Positions 1-13,464 are shown, counted from the first letter of the stretch. The stretch: DNA of 64,000 bases from Paragonimus skrjabini miyazakii (GCA_014338405.1 JTDE01022242.1:1-64000); one strand, 5' to 3'. The notes: a model not told the origin generated them from the letters alone. A program made the numbers and translations.

Positions 1-116
1 ATGTGTACACGCAGACCGCTCTCATTTGGCTGCTTACTTAGTCAAACAGAATGAAACCGGAGCTTTCTGAAATGGGTCATCTGAATTGTACATAAATGAA
101 ATAACACCTGTGATGA

Positions 117-1049
117 ATGATGCCCAATTCTCGGCGATCGATTAATGCACGTTATGCGGGGACTTTCTCATCTGCACCTGACGCAACAAAGTCTGTAACA
201 CCTAGAATTTCCAGAACATTGAACAAAGAACGGCCTAGTTCGCAGTTAACACAAAGCCTAAGCCCCCTGCGAAGAGCTTCAACGCTTGAAGGCAGAACAA
301 GGTTGATATGCATTACTCCTAGCCGAACAAGAGAGAGTTGGTTGAGTAGAGGCCGTAGCCCATCACACGGTTCCACAATGTCTGTTACAGCCGGGAACTA
401 TGTCTCCCGATATAACAACCTTCCTAACTCGTTATCTGACGGTGCTCTGATGAGACGTTTGATGACAAACCCACAGCAAGAATGTTCAAGTACGACAGGT
501 CTTCATCCTAATCCACTAGTTGAACCCAAAAAATTGCCGCATTTGGCGTCAAACGACTTGCACGAGCTCCCACAATTCTCCTCTGAGGAACACCAATGTC
601 ACCCAAATCAAACTTTGCCTATGACTTTGGATGTATTCTGTGCACAACCGGAAATTTCATCCAAGTTCACGCGTTCTTCCAAAAGTCCTAAGAAAGTTGT
701 GGTGGAACAGTGTGTTCCTCGTCCGACAATTCCGAAACTGGGCACGAATGAGCACACAAGTATTCAAGCGCGCCCGCTTCAACCCGTTAACCCAGAGATC
801 GTCGACAACCAATCGGCAGATCACAAACTTGGAAAGCTCTCTCCATTACATTCATCAGGGAGACGTAAGGCAGTTAGCATTTCTGAAAGACCAAAAGAAC
901 TGAAACTGACAACTGTGTCTGGTGCTAGCAAAAGAACAACTGTTCCACAGTCGTGTATTAAAGTTTCGGATAATAAGAATCCATCCACGGATAAACCGTC
1001 TTTCACAAAACATATTTTTACAGAAGATGCAGATACCTGTTTGAAAAAA
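117..1049 (+). CDS. Ser/Thr/Pro-rich coding exon, unknown protein
   Basis: A long open frame of 311 codons begins at an ATG pair (117, 120) directly behind two in-frame TGA stops (111-116) and ends at a good splice donor, AAAAAA|GTGAGT, after base 1049 in phase 0. The frame runs to a stop at 1071-1073, inside the presumed intron. The product is rich in Ser, Thr, Pro, Arg and Lys, with no recognisable domain, signal peptide or membrane segment; it looks disordered. Short basic Ser/Arg patches (around residues 45-90) and Lys-rich pieces near residues 180-200 could be phosphorylation or binding sites, but this is inference. The start could be the true initiator in a first coding exon, or an unseen splice acceptor may lie inside the frame. 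It resembles in composition the large exon at 59078-60344 and may belong to the same gene, but the phase does not join directly to the exon at 44237. I do not recognise the protein. Confidence 0.6.
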
Positions 1050-2390
1050 GTGAGTAAACAATATATTGAATGAAACTTCACAATTTCATGAATACAACTG
1101 TTATTTTCACTCTTAACGCAGACTCGTCAGTTTTGGGCACTGTGCGCTTTGGATAGTGCGTACTTGCACCGTTCTGTCTGCTCTCTGCTTCAATCGTTAA
1201 CACACGAACATCACTAACATCACTTTGATGAAGGCTTGTTCTGAATTGTTTTTTGTGTATTTCAGATTGTTAACATCAACCGATCTCCGTTTCGCGGCTG
1301 ACAATGATTAATTGACAATCTGTGTTATAAGTTAATGACTGCTTTAAAGTTTTACATAGAAAAATGTTTCGTCATATATTTTGTGGAATAAAATGTGTAC
1401 CACCACAGGCTGTTAGTATACTGAAGTTGCTTTGGTTGACACGAGTGAGTTAACACGACACATCACAGTTTGCAGTTTCTATGCGAAGATTATACAACCT
1501 GAAGTAGTTAAGCCGAAGGAATCTAAATGTTTGATTAAGTGCTGATAAGCGTCGTCACTGATAGTACTCAAGGGACAAAATTCAAAGTTAAACTTTTTTT
1601 TTCAGTATTTAATTTGAAGGTTGCGGTAAATTATGTACACGTACACACATTGACTTCATAAATCACAAGCAGTCTCAAAAGTATACACATGTTGATGATA
1701 TAGATTTTTCGATATGAGGTATGCTTTTCTCCACAAAGTACAAAACGTTAGTTCAGGATTCAAAAGAGTAATCTGTGCATTTCCTGCAAATGGTGTGATG
1801 TCGTAAATTGAATCAGTTTTGTTCATCTAATTTATCACATATGCGCTCATTATTTTGTGAGCTAGAATAACCTTTCGGCAAGATGCCGTGTGTGTCTGGC
1901 AATCGCGTTTTAGAACAAACAATGCGGCCTTTAACTTCGATCGATTTGTACAGTGGTTGTTTATCATCCTAATTTGACAAACACTGTTCTTTCGTGACTG
2001 AACCATTCTGCGCAAATTGAGGATGGAGCTTCTAAAACATTTGCTTACCAACTGGCATCACTTGTCACTGTTTACATTAGCATGGATTGTTCTTTAGGTA
2101 CATTCTTATATATCACTACAATGAAACGTATATGTAGGACAAGAGTCATGTTGTACTAATCAGCTATGCGAATGTCAATCAGCAGCTTGGTACTGAGTTG
2201 TACAGCAGTTAACAACAAGCCTTGTCTCCATCAATGCTGTCACGTGGATTGACGACGTGAAGTTGAAAGTGTTGTCGGATATGACACAAATTCGTAATTA
2301 GTTGCGCTTGTGTGAAGACATTTCTGTAGTCCCGAACTTTTCATCACTACACATACTTTAGTTCTTTTCCGTTTAATTGTCAATTTCCAG

Positions 2391-2460
2391 TCACCTTACT
2401 GTGCAACAGATCACACAACAAGCTTCTAATGCTAACGTTTCGGAGCCGCCAAGTTGCGCA
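2391..2460 (+). CDS. candidate small exon (weak)
   Basis: A pyrimidine-rich acceptor (TTCAATTTCCAG-like, ending at 2390) is followed by 70 bases and a CAG|GTACTA-type donor. One frame, entered after one base, reads HLTVQQITQQASNANVSEPP and leaves in phase 1. A second frame is also open, so the reading is ambiguous. The entry phase does not fit the exit phase of the exon ending at 1049, which argues against a direct join. No homology is recognised. Confidence 0.22.
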
Positions 2461-5105
2461 GGTACTAGCTGCTTCAGCAATTGTTTATCTCGTTCTCATA
2501 ATCGCTACTACAACTGTTTATATATTGAAGTAATCATTATTGGTTTTTTGGTTCGTTTGTCATCAGAGTTAAAAATTAGTATGTACTTCGAAGACAACTA
2601 CGTATACACACGGACTTTACCAAGAAGGACCTATCGATGATTAATTTTATTTTCCTAATCTTTGACCATATAAAATATTTTGTGAATGCCCTACTTATCT
2701 TGCATACCCCAAACCAAACAAGATAGACACGTGACTGCACGTAACTGATCTACGCGCAAAGAACTTCCACCAGGACCCGATACGATGCCCGATGAACACT
2801 GGTGTGGCATACACACCGCTTTCAGGTTGCTTTTGAGGTGGCCATTACAATGTGAACGTGAAAACAATCTGGCAAAATAGAAGCTTTCTAGTCCAGAACT
2901 GCCTGTGTTACATTAGATTGACTTACTTACGATGAATTGAGTTGATTTTAGTCATCACTTATATGCACCTTCTAACGGAATATTTTCTCTGTCCTAGACG
3001 AAGATGTAAAAAGAACAAATATGGAAAGCACAGTTGATATGATTATATTGATTCACTCTTGTCAGAATGACACGTTACAAGCATGTCTCCATTGTTATAT
3101 GCAACTTTTTGTAGAAGGTGTTTGATATTTCGTTTAGGCTGTTCTATTTCACAAATAAATTTGTAAGTGTATAGGGTTCCTAGTTCCTGAACTGATTCAC
3201 TTCACATCCACACCATTCTCAAACAGGGTCAATGAAACTCAAGTCAATACATCGTGATGGTCACCTTAAGATAATTATGGCATTTGACGTAATCAAATCT
3301 GCTGCCCTTATGTGTATGATCATAGTGACATTTAAATTTATAAGTCATAGTCTTTCGCTGTAGACAAATGATTGCTTTGGTTCATAAAATAGGCGGTCAA
3401 AACTCTGATTAGCTATCTTAGCGTAGACAGTGTTGCAGCGTAAATATTGCCGTTTCTTAAAAGAGTTACTCACAACGTAGGTAGAATTAACTGAACGAAA
3501 CATTGAAAGTAGAACGAAAGCTGTTTGGTGATTACATGTTAAGTTCGCTTACAACTTAGCCGTGTTTAAAATAAACCTAGTTTTGCCGCTTTATTTAGAT
3601 TGAAGGGGGTTATGAAACGGATTCCATGCATGGGCATTCCAACGTTTTTAGTTTGAAGTGGCTGAGTCATTTTGGCAAGGAGCATTTGCAAGATTTATTC
3701 GTTTAGCGGTTTAGGTTGCACAGACCTACGTGGTTAAGTATGCCAACTAATCGTCGCTTACGACGAAGACTTTTGCCGATGCTTCATTCAACTTAACTGA
3801 TGGCGAGACTAAACGTAGGCCGTTAACAGTAAATCTGTTGTGGATTGAGTCTCATCTCTTTGTGTAAGACTGCAGCATCTCCCAATCTGTGTTTCAACCG
3901 ACCGCGGCAGAAAACTGATAAATGGGTCTGTTGGCATGAACTATCTCTTAATTGAAGCCTATGAATGCACCTATATGGCAAATGCCTCTAAAAGAATGCT
4001 GTATTACAGATATTGTCTTAATCTAGCCTCGAACTTTGTCGTTTACTTGAAAAGTTTGCGGGGATTAAGAAACTTTGTTATTGAATAAATGGATTGAGAA
4101 TAACACAACGTTACGAGCAAGTTGTAATACTCTACATTTCCAGTCACCTCGGGTGGCCTTCCTCAGGAGTGTTGTTATTGGAGGTTTTATTGTGTGCATA
4201 AGTTTATGTTGGTAAATAGAATCATGTCTCTTCAAGCCTTGCTGGTGTTTTCCATAGTTGTATGTCAACCAAACAGCATTGTGAATCTAGACAGTTTGTT
4301 GGCTTTTATGGTGGACAGCAGAGGAATGTTTAGATATTCCTTCAGTTGACAGTTTTAAAACACAAAACAATCGTTCTTTACGATCTATCACTTAAGCTGA
4401 ACCGACGTAACATATACACCGTTTGTTTACCGGCAAAAGATGTTCCGAAAACCGTATATTGTACCTCAGAAATGTAATCATCTTGATTTTATGAAGCCCC
4501 AATTATTTTCTTTCATTTGGGTTCAGGTGCAAACATTTGAAGTTTCGATTCGAAACAGCGTGAATGTTGCCTCAGACGGGGCTATTCTGATCTGTCACCC
4601 ATCTCGAAGATGACTGATATTTTAGTTTGTACAACATTCATTTCTCGCTTTCATTTGATAGAAGCTTTGTTGATCCAACTATCCAGTATATTGATCTGGC
4701 GATGTGTATTAGAATCGACACTTGCCACTTCAAGTTAATATTCATAAAATGAAGTGGGCTTGCATTGAGTTGTTGCATTAAGCACACCCAATTGAACTCA
4801 AGATAAGACTCTACATCGATGCGACTATATTCATTTTGTGTACATTACAGCAATCAATACTTATCTCAGAGTGTTCTTGCTCCAAATGTCGGATGTGTGT
4901 TTCAGTGTAATTTTGAACATTGTTAACTTGCTAAAAAGATGATTTTGTGGTGCCGGAACGGAAGGATGACTTGTGGTACAAATCAGTATATTGGTTTCGG
5001 CTGATTGAGAATTTGCTCAAGTCTTTTGCCGGATCTACCTAACAAGCTTTCTCATGAGAACGCTTGAGTTGTGCAGTTGTAAATCTCATTTTTTATTGGT
5101 TTCCA

Positions 5106-5277
5106 GTTAGTCATAAGAACTCACTATTAATGCCAGCACAATGGTATGATAGTTTAGTCGGCGACCCCATTTTTCTGTTAAGTTCTCAGCATGTAAAGAC
5201 ATGGCACATTAGACAAATGAAATTGAACCACCGGCCTGAAGTTTCATTCTTTTCCAAAGCAAGAGATTTGCTGGAGG
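5106..5277 (+). CDS. candidate exon (weak)
   Basis: A TTTCCAG acceptor precedes an open frame of 57 codons, entered with two bases, that includes the stretch SLLMPAQWYDSLVGDP and ends RDLLE before a weak GTGTGT donor. The composition looks more protein-like than its surroundings, and its entry phase fits the exit phase of the candidate at 2391-2460. No family is recognised and the donor is poor, so this remains a guess. Confidence 0.22.
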
Positions 5278-7135
5278 TGTGTTGGCAACCAATCAACCTT
5301 TTCAATCACTGTACAAGCTAAAACAGAATTATGTTGCACAAATGCCTTTTGGCGAGTCAGCATGCACATTTTATGCAGACTCGCCAACAAGTGCTACTCG
5401 ACCTACGCGCTTTTAACAAAGGTATAATGATATAGAGTTTGCGTTTTGGTTGAATGGACGTGTGTCAAACAAAAGTGTTCAGAAATTAAAATTACATTGA
5501 AGAAACGAAAATGTCAAAAAACGATCAATTGGTGAAATAAAACTGTAGAGGTGACACTTGTTAATTGAAGAAAAGTAAATAATTCAGATGCTTCTAAAGA
5601 AAATTATGGTTTAAGGTTAGTATGCATAACTTGGTAGCAATGATAAGCCAAGACCAAAGAGCTGCAACAATGCGTTGACTTGGTGAACCTGTAAAAATAA
5701 CATTGTACTGACATGCCTCAAATATAGTGTATCTTGATGTTAGGCGATCATTAACTGTTAACTAGCAGACAAACAACGAGGTGTATAGTTCTCGATTAGT
5801 CACAGTTAAAAGCTGTCACAATCGGAAAAAATTTAGTCTGCAGTCAAGTAATTTACGGAAGTATATTAATTTGGAAAGTGCTTCAATCCCTGTTGCTATC
5901 AGCAATCACCCAACTCTGAACAAATCTGAAAGTTTCATTCGGCACAGTTTGTTGTAGTCAGGGCCTGTACACTGTCATACTATTTAAATCCATACGGAGA
6001 TATCACAGTAGTCGTGATGACAAACGGCTTTCTTCGAGCAGAACAGTATCAATGCCGCAGAATACAGTAAAAACTTGTTTGAATGTTTAATTTGTGTTAG
6101 CAAACTTCTAATAACGAACGTTAAAATCTCATTCCTCTGTAGATTCATTGGAAAATGAACTCCATGGGCGCACCGCAAGCGATTATAGCTATCTTAAATT
6201 TTAAAGCAACTCGCTTAACACATGTATTTTAATGTGTGCAGACCGTAGAATTAGAATTGTCTGGTCCCACATCAATCATTTCTTATTTTCTAGTGAAACA
6301 ATCGGCTTCTGAACCCCTAAAGTGTGATTCAATTCACAAACGCCTGGTCGTGAGCCATGTGCTTACAACTGGTTGGTATGGGCATGCGATTTGTTAGATT
6401 TATAACTATTGGCAGTTATGAGCTGAGCTACGTGCATTATAGTAATGAACATACAATAACCGTTGGACCGATATTTCATTAACCGACAGCAATCACTCAA
6501 AAATTAGGTTTGTCCACGTCACTCTGATAAACGCAGAAACCAATTCCCAACTTATATTGCAAGCCGACTGGTGGGCACAGAGGTAAAGGTGCACAAGTTG
6601 TAAGTTTTTATCAGATTGAACTGTCCATGAGATGGATCGTAACCGTTTACTCGAAGACAAACAATCACATCTGGTGACATACTGAACGTGTATATTAGTC
6701 GTATGTTCCAGTCACGGAATACTATTCTCAATCACAAACTCCGTGACACAAGTTAAATGTATCATTGAATAGCGATTAAAAACAAACATGATGAAACATG
6801 AAACCGACTGATATTTTCTCATCACGATCTTCAATAACGAAAATTACCAATAAGGCTGATTGTTTTTCTTTGAACGGTCAGTCGAATTCACACACACGTC
6901 ATGAAAAGTAATAGAAATGCAACTTTTATACATTAGTTAAGATCGCCGCTAACATTTTAATGGAAAATCCGTCTTGTACTTTCAAGCGCGAGAAATACGA
7001 CAAGAGTCAGAAGCAAACTAGGGCACGACTTCAGACTGATGGGGTTTTTGTGACCTGAATTTATTATTTATGAGTGAACAGCGAGATAATCTTTTTGTCA
7101 ATTCTTTTAGTGATAAGTAGTTTGGCAGATTTGAT

Positions 7136-7193
7136 AATTTAGAAAAGATCCATTTACGAAAAATCTGGACTTCGGCTGGATTCGAACTAGCGA
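7136..7193 (+). repeat. Terminal inverted repeat, left arm
   Basis: Reverse complement of 7344-7401 with about four mismatches over 58 bases. It holds a B-box-like motif on the minus strand. Confidence 0.8.
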
Positions 7194-7343
7194 CAGAAAC
7201 TCCATGCCCAAACGCAGCAAGCGCACTACCAGCTCAGCTACAAAGCCAGACTAGGAGCTCAGAAATTTCCCTATTTGGACTCTGTTACCCACGCATCTGT
7301 TTGTTTCATATGGAATCTACCAAATGATCTAGGAGATCAATTA

Positions 7344-7401
7344 TCGCTGGTTCGAATCCAGCCGAAGTCCAGATTCTTCGCAAATGGATCTCTCCTAAAT
7401 T
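7344..7401 (-). repeat. Terminal inverted repeat, right arm
   Basis: Inverted partner of 7136-7193. It contains the + strand motif GGTTCGAATCCAGC. Confidence 0.8.
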
Positions 7402-7800
7402 CTTTTAGTGCTTAAGTCTACCCAGAGAAGTGAGGTTGCTATCAAAAACATATTTCCGACAATGACTTTTCATAGTGGCTGCAACGTTGAACTGATTTAC
7501 AATATACCGCAATATACCGGTTAGCATGCAACAGATCACATATCAATTACGCCTTGTCACATCTCACAATCATATGAGCAGCGGTCTAATGGATAGAAAA
7601 TTGATTACTGACACAAAGGGTTATTCGTTCATATTCACCGTTCAGATCATCCATATACGGTGAACGAGAACTGGAACGACTGACGTTTCAGTAATTGGGT
7701 TTGATATCAAACAGCCAAGAGCATTCCCGTTTTTATTCCCCCTCCCAACAATTGACTTTATTCTGAAACGAACTCATCACATAAACTACGAGGACAAACT

Positions 7801-7880
7801 GTTATAACAGCAACCATCGTGGGTTACCGGTTAGCGCTCTTGCCTACTAGACCACCGGTATCCTGGTCATGAAGTGTAAT
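7801..7880 (-). repeat. tRNA-like SINE fragment
   Basis: On the minus strand a box-A-like TGGTCTAGTAGG (7854-7843) follows GATACCGG and continues as GCAAGAGCGCTAACCGG, like the 5' half of a tRNA. The B box is degenerate (CCCACGATGG). A related but internally deleted sequence appears at about 51560-51600 (TTAGCG..CGACCATCGGTATCC), which supports a dispersed SINE over a functional tRNA gene. Confidence 0.4.
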
Positions 7881-9485
7881 TGAATCGTTAGTACATTTAG
7901 TGAGGGGTGCTCACAAAAATTGTATGTTCATATCTAGTTCGCACTAACTGTACGTGATGAGTGCATATAAGGGAAAAAGAGTATCGTGGAGACTGAATTT
8001 TAATTCAAGCATCATGAAATGTTTTACACAGGTTTATTTCACAAACCTGACGTTGCATAGGATGAATAAAATTTGTTCGTGAAATGTCCGCATAATATAT
8101 TCCCCATTTCACTGTAATATCATTCTAAAGAGGTTTTCCGATGGAAACAATATACTTTTCAGTAGTTTATTAATAAACAAAATTCTCAAAAAATTGATAA
8201 TCGAAAAGGTCACTATGTAAAAATTGTCGAGTGTGGCGAATCGACAGCTCTATTAGCCACAGTCATTATCCAAATATTTTTCAAACATAGGTGAGAAGCC
8301 GGAAATGCCATGAGATCTCCTTAAGTGTGGAAACAGACATTTTCACCTTGGATCCTAAACTTTCAATAATTTTTCCACGTTCGTAAGGAGAGGATGTAGT
8401 TAACACATATCGTCGATAAAATGCACAAACATCCAGCTTGCAAGGTGACTGATTTGTGATAAGCGAAGTTATGTATCGTTGAGTGTAGTTCAAGTGTTTC
8501 TCATTGCTTCAGTGAACAGATGAAATTGGTGGCGACCCAGTTAGTGATCAGCTGACTAGCCACCAGAGGTCTCTGAAATTCAAGGTTGGAAATTTCGACT
8601 TCACAGAAACCCCACTTGAGAAACATCTGAGTGTAATACTGAGCCAGATTTAACTTGCTGGGTTATCGTGATGGTCTGATGACAATAAACAACACGCCGG
8701 AAACAGTCTGAGAACTCGACGTTCATTCGCATAACATGCATGTGTACCAAGTCTGACTGATTGGAATCTTCGAAGGTTGAAGTACCATATCGAGAACTTC
8801 CAAGTGACGAAAGATTTATTAAACCAATTTATGTTCAGACAAAATAAATATCGAAATGAGTTATATGGAGGGAAGCAAAAATAGTAACGTCTGTTTGGTA
8901 AATGGGTATGTGCTTGTCAAAAGTGTTTCAACTCTTGTTAACAGGAACCACAAGAAAAATTGTCTCGCCTGTTCACGAGTCAAAACTTACAATGGAGTTC
9001 TTGTCAGTCTCCAAACAAAAACTAATCGATCGTGAAACTTATTCCCCTAACTCTTTATAATTTTAGTGTAGCTACAAAGCCGAGACCGGATGTACAATGC
9101 AAAAGGGCAATGCAAAATGCGCAATCTTATAGGAATCATTCGAATGACTTGGCAACTTCACCTACATGGCTTTTGGGTGTTCTATCACCTGGGTTCCTCT
9201 TTCTGATTAAGTATTAGAAATACATCTATAAGGAAGTCAAAGAAAACTTCTAGAATGTTCAAATTGTATAAGCACCATGAGTTGTAAAGTTACACGTAGT
9301 ACATTATGTATCTTATTGGTGCACGCAATCCAAGCTGATTGCGTTGTTTCCAACAGTACATCAAACTTGTCGTAGAAATCTAATGAACTGCCAAGGCACT
9401 TATAAGTTCATGTTTTTCACTATTGCTTTAAGTGACTAAACTAAAGCGTGATTTTGTTTTACTTTTGTAGTACATCTATATGTTG

Positions 9486-9505
9486 TATATATATATATAT
9501 ATATA
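9486..9505. repeat. (TA)10 microsatellite
   Basis: Twenty bases of uninterrupted TA dinucleotide. Confidence 0.95.
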
Positions 9506-9627
9506 CGTAAACTCATTAACAGATATGCTTAACATTCTGACAGTTGCGCAAACATGTTCCTTGGATTATACGAACGGGATTTCTGATTGACATTCTATAT
9601 ACGGAGAGATGTTCACAAATTTTGTCG

Positions 9628-9684
9628 TGATTTCAGTTGAGACTCAATTGTGAGAAATCAAGGTTTCGACTATATTCGAACCAG
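9628..9684 (+). repeat. Terminal inverted repeat, left arm (copy 2)
   Basis: Inverted partner of 9880-9936, 57 bases with roughly a dozen mismatches. Confidence 0.75.
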
Positions 9685-9879
9685 GAACTGCATACCCAGA
9701 CGCGACAAGCGCCCTACCAGCTCAACTACAAAGCCACGCCAGGAGCTCAGAAATTTCCTATTTGGACTCTGTTACCCACTCATCTGTTTGTCTCATATGG
9801 AATCTACCAAATGATCTAAGAGATCATCTGTCCCCGCAGGATTTATCGAACAATTCACGCTGGAATGCATCATCCGTTG

Positions 9880-9936
9880 CTGGTCTGAATCCAGCCAAAG
9901 CCGTGATTTTTCACAATCGAGTCTCATCTAAAATCA
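9880..9936 (-). repeat. Terminal inverted repeat, right arm (copy 2)
   Basis: Inverted partner of 9628-9684; ends GAGTCTCATCTAAAATCA. Confidence 0.75.
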
Positions 9937-10959
9937 TAAATATGCCAAACCGCATATTTTTTTATGAGTAAATTAACGTAAGCTTATTGAGATGTTTGTC
10001 TCTAGCTTCATAGTTTTGGGATGCTGGTTACTAAGTTGCAAAGAGAAGACCTGGTAGTCATGAGTGATTTCTCGAAAGTAGGTCGAAGGGATGAGGTGCT
10101 ACATGGTACAGAGTGGCTAAATTGTTCTGTTTGATTTTCACCACCGAATAATATGAGTAACTCAGAGCTAGTATAGTAATTTGAGTACATCCCCCTCCAC
10201 AGTACCATGTTGTACACTTCAAGTCAATCCACCGATATCTCTACCTATCGATACAGTCAAATGGGTGTTGGTTAGTTATAATCAGAATGTTTCATCCACC
10301 GATACCACAGGTTCACTCCATAAGAGCATTTTGAAATATCAAACACATCTTCCTTATAAATGTACAGTTTGATCACAACCTGCTTTGTTTTGTTCAATAT
10401 ATAGTTAGGTTTCTTTCAGTCGTGCTGACATTCTATACTCTCTTCCTTATGCTGTCCGTCAGCTGTTCGGTAGAATTTCGAAGCACTTTTTGCAGGCAAA
10501 ACACTTACATGTACCGGTTCAGTGTTGCTTTTAGTGTTCTGGTGTTTGTTAGCTGAGTTACGTAACCTGCAATAAACACGTACAAATAGGTTAACAACTA
10601 GTTAGCATAGTATTCGCATCAGCGTGTTCCGACTCGTTTGAAATAAAAACGACATTTATAATCTCATGTGTACATAGTGTTCGTAGTTTTAAGACTCACG
10701 TATCCCCGTATTCTTGTTAGTGTCAATGTAAACAACAGTTCGTAAATTATTGAATATAATATGTAGTCTTGGAAAACATGTCGGATGAAAATTGCCATCT
10801 GTTAGCGTGCATTCCGGCAACAACGGTTTCTATGTGAAGTTCAATCGAGCCTCTGTGATTTAAATGAAGATTATAAATATAACTTCATACACTCGACCAC
10901 AATCAGTGTTTTTAATGTTTGGTATTGATCGGTATAACTGTGTTAGGCTACATGCCCAG

Positions 10960-11022
10960 AATTGCTACTGGAGCAAGCTTGAAAGAACTCGTACAGCGGA
11001 TAGTGCAGAAGATTCTTCTTCT
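10960..11022 (+). CDS. candidate small exon (weak)
   Basis: After CATGCCCAG, 21 codons read NCYWSKLERTRTADSAEDSS plus Ser, before GTAAAT. Entry and exit are both phase 0, which would fit behind the exon ending at 1049. The donor is weak and nothing is recognised. Confidence 0.2.
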
Positions 11023-13464
11023 GTAAATGACAGTATTTTCTTTCAAGGACATTTCTTTGCCTGCTTCCTTCTCTGCATAGGAAATCAGCGATGATGGCTT
11101 CAAATACTTCAAGGCCAAACCCTTTTAGTTGCTCACAACGTAAACATATTGACAGGTCATCATTGTATTTACATCGAACGTCATTTGCGATTGTAACTGT
11201 CAGTTAAAATGACCAAACCAAGCAGATCACTGATCCTATCGACATTGATGATTGAATTTCCGGTGAGCAGGAGGTCACCTGATGGAACAGTCGGATCTCG
11301 GTCAGACGATTAAAAGTTAATGTTCAGCAGGACGTAATTTTGTGCAACATTATGTTATAGATGGTTGTTTCGGTTGGTACTATTGATGAGGTTAACATGA
11401 TCCTTATAAAAGCGACTTAGGCAGTGTGCAAAACGCGACTGTCACCCGCATCCGACAAGCTGATATTCCGTACAGTTGTGTGTTCACGCACACACATAAC
11501 TCCCCTCAGATAAAACGGATAACCGGACCGGGAACGAAAACAAATTTACAGTACGATTGTGCGACCTCCGCTGAATTAAAAGGATTTCGTCACTTGCACA
11601 TGCTTGGTATTTTGCCTCATAATGTTTCCGTCGTAGTTTTTAGTTATTCATGACCTACTTTTGGCTCAATGCTAGCAAACATTAGAGACATAACACTGGT
11701 ATGCTACAGTAACTTTAACCTGAGACTCAGAGTGTCAACCCATCCACAATTTTAATCAGTGACATTTGATTCGTACCAAAAGTTGATAGTATGCAAAAAA
11801 CAACATACAGCCTACCCCTTCTGTTTTCGACATACCGACCAATTGAATATTCGGATCAGTTTGTAAGGAATGCTCTTCAGTTTTTCAAAATGAACAGCGT
11901 TACCTCGAGACTGCAAAATTTCACTCTCATGCTTTTGTTACTATCAATTTGACTTTGACTGCCTTACGATTTCGAATAACTTCAACTCTCACCTCTAGAT
12001 CAAGAGATGTGAGCAAGAATGAATAGCTCATGTTTTGTTTTTGTCAGCCAATGTCTTGTGGGAACTCGCGAAAACGTACAATTTACTGTAAAATGTAAAC
12101 GTGCACAGTGCTCAAGTATCTTTTTTTACCTTGGTCAACACTTCACACACTTGATCCGTTGCTGAAAGTTGGTAACGCATTTCGGTTTACTCCTGTCGAT
12201 GTCCCACCGGTTAGACTGTATTACGTGAAATGATGTAGTACACAACGCGGCCGCTTGCCGAAGTATGTTCCAACGCGATCGTTTAATCGCTTCATATGGC
12301 CACGACGCCCATGAGAGTCGGACAGGTTATTTGGGTGTCAGAATGGAATGTGTCACACGGAGGAGTAGGATGAATGCATGATCAAGGAAACTGTCAACAT
12401 CATGACAGTCCAAGTGGGTGAGATTAGTGAGTGTCGCCTGCCGGGTTGAGGAAGCAGTGTTCACCTACATCGCTGATTGGAAGCACTACTTAATATAGCA
12501 GCATCCTAGCAACCTATGAAACTGTCTTGTTTGCCCCGTAGACAGCTCTTTTATTTAGTTGTTTCTTCGGAATATTTCTTTGTATATAAAAGCCAGACTC
12601 GAACTTTACTATGCCCCGAGCAGTCTCATAGCCTTAGATATACCTGTTTGCGAACCAGCACGAACAGATGCGCTTGGTAACCGTCTTGACTGTAACCAAC
12701 AACAGAAACCCTGCATTCCTCATCTACACCAGATGTGACGTGGTCTGCCAAACAGCTTTAGACGTAGTAAAAGTCAATCATATTGGCAGCCTTCTGTAGA
12801 ATGGATTACCGTAAGTTACTCGTCTGGCTAATGATGCTGCCAGCTATATATAGGTAATTCACATAGCCATCCCGGTAATGGCCTGATACATACAAGAACC
12901 AGTGAATAGTAGCGTATGTCCAAATGTAAATGAATTGTCATGCTCCAGATTTTTACCAGGGTAAATATGCGTCAGTCCGTGAGTTTTCAACGTTACTGCA
13001 TTCAACTGGTACACTTGAACTGTAGATAAAATCCCACCGTTCTATTCCGCGTGATAAACTTTGTAGATGTGCACTCCACCTCACAACCACAAGGGGAAAC
13101 TGTTCGTTTAGGTAAACGAGAAATTGTTTTCACATGCATCCATAATTAAGTCAAACCGATATGTCTCATTATTACTTCGACATTTCAATCCAAGGGGACA
13201 TGTGGTTTACTAGAATGTACTTTAACTCCTAGTTTTACGAAGAACGTCTTTGCATCATTGTGAGCCGTAGCCAACAGTAAATGTTTTAGATACAAAATAT
13301 TCGCTTCAATTTCTCTGTTAGTTTGTGTGTTTGTACAGACTTTTTTGCCTGACAAACAGTGAGATCCCAAATAGGGTCAACTAAGAGACCAAGATTTTTT
13401 TCGAATTGTTTTGTTAGAGTGAAAATGTGAGCGCATATAAATGCGCATATTGTTCTCTTTCCAG

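Larger units (their letters stand above)
1050..7135. other. AT-rich non-coding stretch, probable intron
   Basis: No convincing gene or repeat is seen here apart from two exon-like pieces listed separately (2391-2460 and 5106-5277). Open frames are short and not protein-like. If the donor at 1050 is used, at least the first part is intron. Confidence 0.4.
7136..7401. mobile_element. Fold-back (MITE-like) element with tRNA-related core, copy 1
   Basis: The left arm 7136-7193 and right arm 7344-7401 are inverted copies of about 58 bp with only a few mismatches (AATTTAG..GATCCATTT..CTGGACTTCGGCTGGATTCGAAC). The minus strand of the left half reads like a tRNA-derived promoter: an A box TAGCTGAGCTGG at 7240-7229 and a B box AGTTCGAATCC at 7188-7178. 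Because the B box lies inside the inverted repeat, a second B-box match (GGTTCGAATCC) lies on the + strand near 7348. The core is shared with the element at 9628-9936, but this copy lacks about 45 bp present there. No coding frame is present. No clear target-site duplication is visible. Confidence 0.75.
7402..9627. other. AT-rich non-coding stretch
   Basis: No gene is supported. A tRNA-like fragment near 7801-7880 is listed separately, and a minus-strand open frame at 8281-8493 has no recognisable product. Confidence 0.4.
9628..9936. mobile_element. Fold-back (MITE-like) element with tRNA-related core, copy 2
   Basis: Arms 9628-9684 and 9880-9936 are inverted copies of about 57 bp (TGATTT.AG.TGAGACTC.ATTGTGA.AAATCA..). 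The core from about 9690 to 9830 matches the core of the element at 7136-7401 (the CTACCAGCTCAACTACAAAGCC to TCTACCAAATGATCTAAGAGATCA stretch), but the outer 30 bases of the arms differ, so the two belong to sibling subfamilies. The minus strand again reads tRNA-like: A box TAGTTGAGCTGG, B box GGTTCGAATAT. Open frames across it are shadows of the repeat, not genes. Confidence 0.75.

Noticed and set aside
7168..7247. tRNA gene on the minus strand
   Set aside because: A and B boxes are present but the acceptor and anticodon stems do not pair, and the sequence repeats at 9.6 kb inside a larger unit; it is a tRNA-derived repeat.
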